This document shows positions 35,434 to 36,987 of a stretch of DNA of 36,987 nucleotides, piece after piece (within the stretch, counting starts at the first letter, position 1; each line of letters begins with the position of its first letter). A program made the translations under genes and the position numbers. The notes below the pieces were generated by a model. That model saw nothing but the letters and a program-made list of their open reading frames with translations. It was not told the DNA's origin and did not search any database. The DNA is from an uncultured Granulosicoccaceae bacterium (GTDB lineage: Bacteria > Pseudomonadota > Gammaproteobacteria > Granulosicoccales > Granulosicoccaceae): the NCBI GenBank assembly GCA_938005265.1, contig CALLOA010000170.1, forward strand, positions 1-36,987. The letters are read 5' to 3'.

Positions 35434-36726
35434 ATGCAATTCGATGATGTCAAGAAGGCAATTGAACGGGAGGAAATCGAGCTCTGGTTCCAGCCAATCG
35501 TGTCACTCAGTGACCTGAACATATCCGGTTTTGAAGGACTGGTGCGTTGGAGACACCCTAGCGAAGGAGTGCTGGGTCCGGGTTCTTTTATAGAGCACGC
35601 TCTGTCTGATGACCTGTGTGAAGCATTTAACGAACTAGTTATTCTACAGGCGATTAGATTCGCTCAAAGAACCGCTGCATGGCCTCAAGTGAAGGTTTCG
35701 ATCAACTTTACCGCTAACGATCTCCTCGAATCTAAAATACCGGCACGAATTCAAACACACCTTGCAACACATGACGTATCTGCCAAGAAAATTGCCATCG
35801 AAATTACCGAGAGCGACACTATCTCCTACACTGAAACCGAGAGCGTTTTCAACGAACTCTCCCAAATGGGTATATCACTTTCAGTAGACGATTTCGGTAC
35901 AGGCTATGCATCGCTCACTCATGTTAAACATATTCCGCTGAGTACTTTGAAGATCGACAGAAGTTTCGTGTTGGCAATGGAGGAGTGTTCTGAGGATTAT
36001 CTGATTGTTGAAAATGCATGCAATCTCGGTAATTCACTGCATGTTGATGTAATTGCAGAGGGTATTGAGCGAGCAGAACAACTCGATATCCTGAAATTAT
36101 TTGATTGTACTCATGGTCAGGGTTTCTATTTCTCGCCAGCTGTTCCTGGTGATGAGGCTGTCGAAATGCTTGCAAATCGGAATCAGTTTGCAGTACCCCA
36201 AGCTGAAAAGCCGGTATCAGGGCCAAAAGCTGAAGTGCGCCTTGAAACCTCTCTGGAATCGATGGAGGAAATAATAAATTGCAGCGACTGTCAAAGCCAG
36301 CTTGGCCTGGGCATGCTGGAGTTCGTTCCGCTTAGTGTTTTTCTCAAATCAGCCAATGGCCGATTTGTCTGGTCAAACAGCTATCACAGGTTAATTTCAC
36401 TCACAAATAATGCGGTTTACAACCCTGCTGCTCGTGACATTCATCCCATAGAAGAAGCTCAATCGTTTCGTGCCGATGACTTACGGGTAACGTCGACGGG
36501 TGAAGCTCTGATTGGCCGCCGCGAACCCTGTACAGTAGCGAATGGTCGCCGTGCGGAACTGGTGACAACTAAAATTCCAATTTACAATTCAGATGGCTTG
36601 ATTGTAGGCATACTCGGTTTTTGCAATGACGACGACACAGCATCGACACTGGCTGTGCTGCACGAGACCGGTGATGCCGAAGATCAGTCTAGTGACGCGG
36701 TTTGTGAGCTTAATCGGGTGGCGTGA
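35434..36726 (+). CDS. EAL-domain c-di-GMP phosphodiesterase with C-terminal PAS domain
   Basis: This 430-residue protein has an EAL domain at about 1-245 and a PAS-like domain at about 285-410. The catalytic set is complete: Glu34 (EGLVRW, a variant of EAL), Asn91 (SINFTANDL), Glu123 (IEITES), Asp152-Asp153 (VDDFGTGYAS), Lys173 (LKIDRSF), Glu209 (AEGIER) and Gln229 (GQGFYFSP). It probably hydrolyses c-di-GMP. No GGDEF domain is present. The PAS domain (FLKSANGRFVWSNSYHRLIS; ELVTTKIPIYNSDGLIVGIL) follows rather than precedes the EAL domain, opposite to the common order. No membrane segment is seen, so it is probably cytoplasmic. c-di-GMP often controls exopolysaccharide, but linkage to the locus here is only by distance. 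Confidence 0.9.
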   Translation: MQFDDVKKAIEREEIELWFQPIVSLSDLNISGFEGLVRWRHPSEGVLGPGSFIEHALSDDLCEAFNELVILQAIRFAQRTAAWPQVKVSINFTANDLLESKIPARIQTHLATHDVSAKKIAIEITESDTISYTETESVFNELSQMGISLSVDDFGTGYASLTHVKHIPLSTLKIDRSFVLAMEECSEDYLIVENACNLGNSLHVDVIAEGIERAEQLDILKLFDCTHGQGFYFSPAVPGDEAVEMLANRNQFAVPQAEKPVSGPKAEVRLETSLESMEEIINCSDCQSQLGLGMLEFVPLSVFLKSANGRFVWSNSYHRLISLTNNAVYNPAARDIHPIEEAQSFRADDLRVTSTGEALIGRREPCTVANGRRAELVTTKIPIYNSDGLIVGILGFCNDDDTASTLAVLHETGDAEDQSSDAVCELNRVA

Positions 36727-36849
36727 ACCCAAAAATAGTTTCAATGTCCAGCTGTCACTATGATCAGGCAGCTACTATACGCTGAGATTCACTTAACTCT
36801 TCTAAATAATAAATCGCATAAAAACCAACTGATTCCCGAACTCTCGAAA

Positions 36850-36987
36850 ATCGGGTGGCCCCGCCGATCACTCGAACGGGGCTCCCACAGAACCGGACGT
36901 GCGCGATTAGCGCATCCGGTTCCTCAGACAAGAGGTTCGCTACGGGTACCAGTCAAATAAGCATGACTCGGTAAACGTGCCGGGGCA
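36850..36987 (-). mobile_element. 3' end of a group II intron (domains V and VI), cut by the window edge
   Basis: On the minus strand, 36922-36890 reads GAACCGGATGCGC, a short loop, then GCGCACGTCCGGTTC. That has the length and hairpin of group II intron domain V. Domain VI follows: GCCCCG pairs with CGGGGC, and a probable bulged A lies about seven bases before the ...CCCGAT end near 36850, as expected for the branch point. The bases at the catalytic triad read AAC rather than AGC, and the tip is TAAT rather than a GNRA loop, so it may be divergent or inactive. The intron-encoded protein, if any, lies beyond the right edge. Confidence 0.7.

Overview
The window looks like a chromosomal segment of a gammaproteobacterium. 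Evidence: HflD directly after MnmA, an AcnB-type aconitase, ClpS-ClpA converging on infA as in enterobacteria and pseudomonads, and about half G+C. I cannot name the genus. No replication origin, CRISPR array, integrase or complete insertion sequence is visible. The only mobile-element signal is what appears to be the 3' end of a group II intron at the right edge.

Layout. 1-3138: infA, convergent with clpS-clpA (N-end-rule adaptor and unfoldase). 3139-3864: non-coding spacer. 3865-15964: a nine-gene, minus-strand exopolysaccharide locus. In transcription order it has an initiating sugar-phosphate transferase, an outer-membrane export lipoprotein, a Wzz/GumC-like chain-length protein, a BY-kinase-like ATPase with a ruined P-loop, an outer-membrane beta-barrel, a Wzx-type flippase, one GT2 glycosyltransferase, a polysaccharide deacetylase and a Wzy/ligase-type membrane protein with long basic tails. 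16338-19410 (plus strand): a membrane-anchored J-domain protein, a TviB-type UDP-sugar dehydrogenase and a UDP-glucuronate 4-epimerase-type enzyme, which probably supply acidic sugar precursors. 19420-20247: a YdcF/SanA-family membrane protein.

20454-23321: a LysR regulator, mnmA and hflD in a tight row. 23447-27303: a DUF4344-type lipoprotein, a GST with an extra C-terminal domain and an ankyrin-repeat protein. 27304-32352: acnB and uvrB on the minus strand, with an acnB terminator running into an 8-bp tandem repeat. 32616-32733: tRNA-Asn with a good promoter. 32878-35133: a YafY/WYL regulator divergent from an EamA transporter and a PPOX-family protein that apparently starts at ATC. 35434-36726: an EAL-PAS protein, probably a c-di-GMP phosphodiesterase. 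36850-36987: group II intron 3' domains V-VI on the minus strand.

The large unit is a Wzx/Wzy-type exopolysaccharide pathway. Repeat units are started on undecaprenyl phosphate, flipped, polymerised under control of the chain-length protein and its degenerate ATPase partner, and exported through the OPX lipoprotein and perhaps the beta-barrel. Several members (initiating transferase, chain-length protein, export lipoprotein) resemble components of exosortase (XrtA/EpsH)-associated clusters, but no exosortase or PEP-CTERM substrate is in the window. The points most worth following are the degenerate kinase, the tailed polymerase, short tandem duplications at gene boundaries (one overlapping the flippase start region), and the ATC start.
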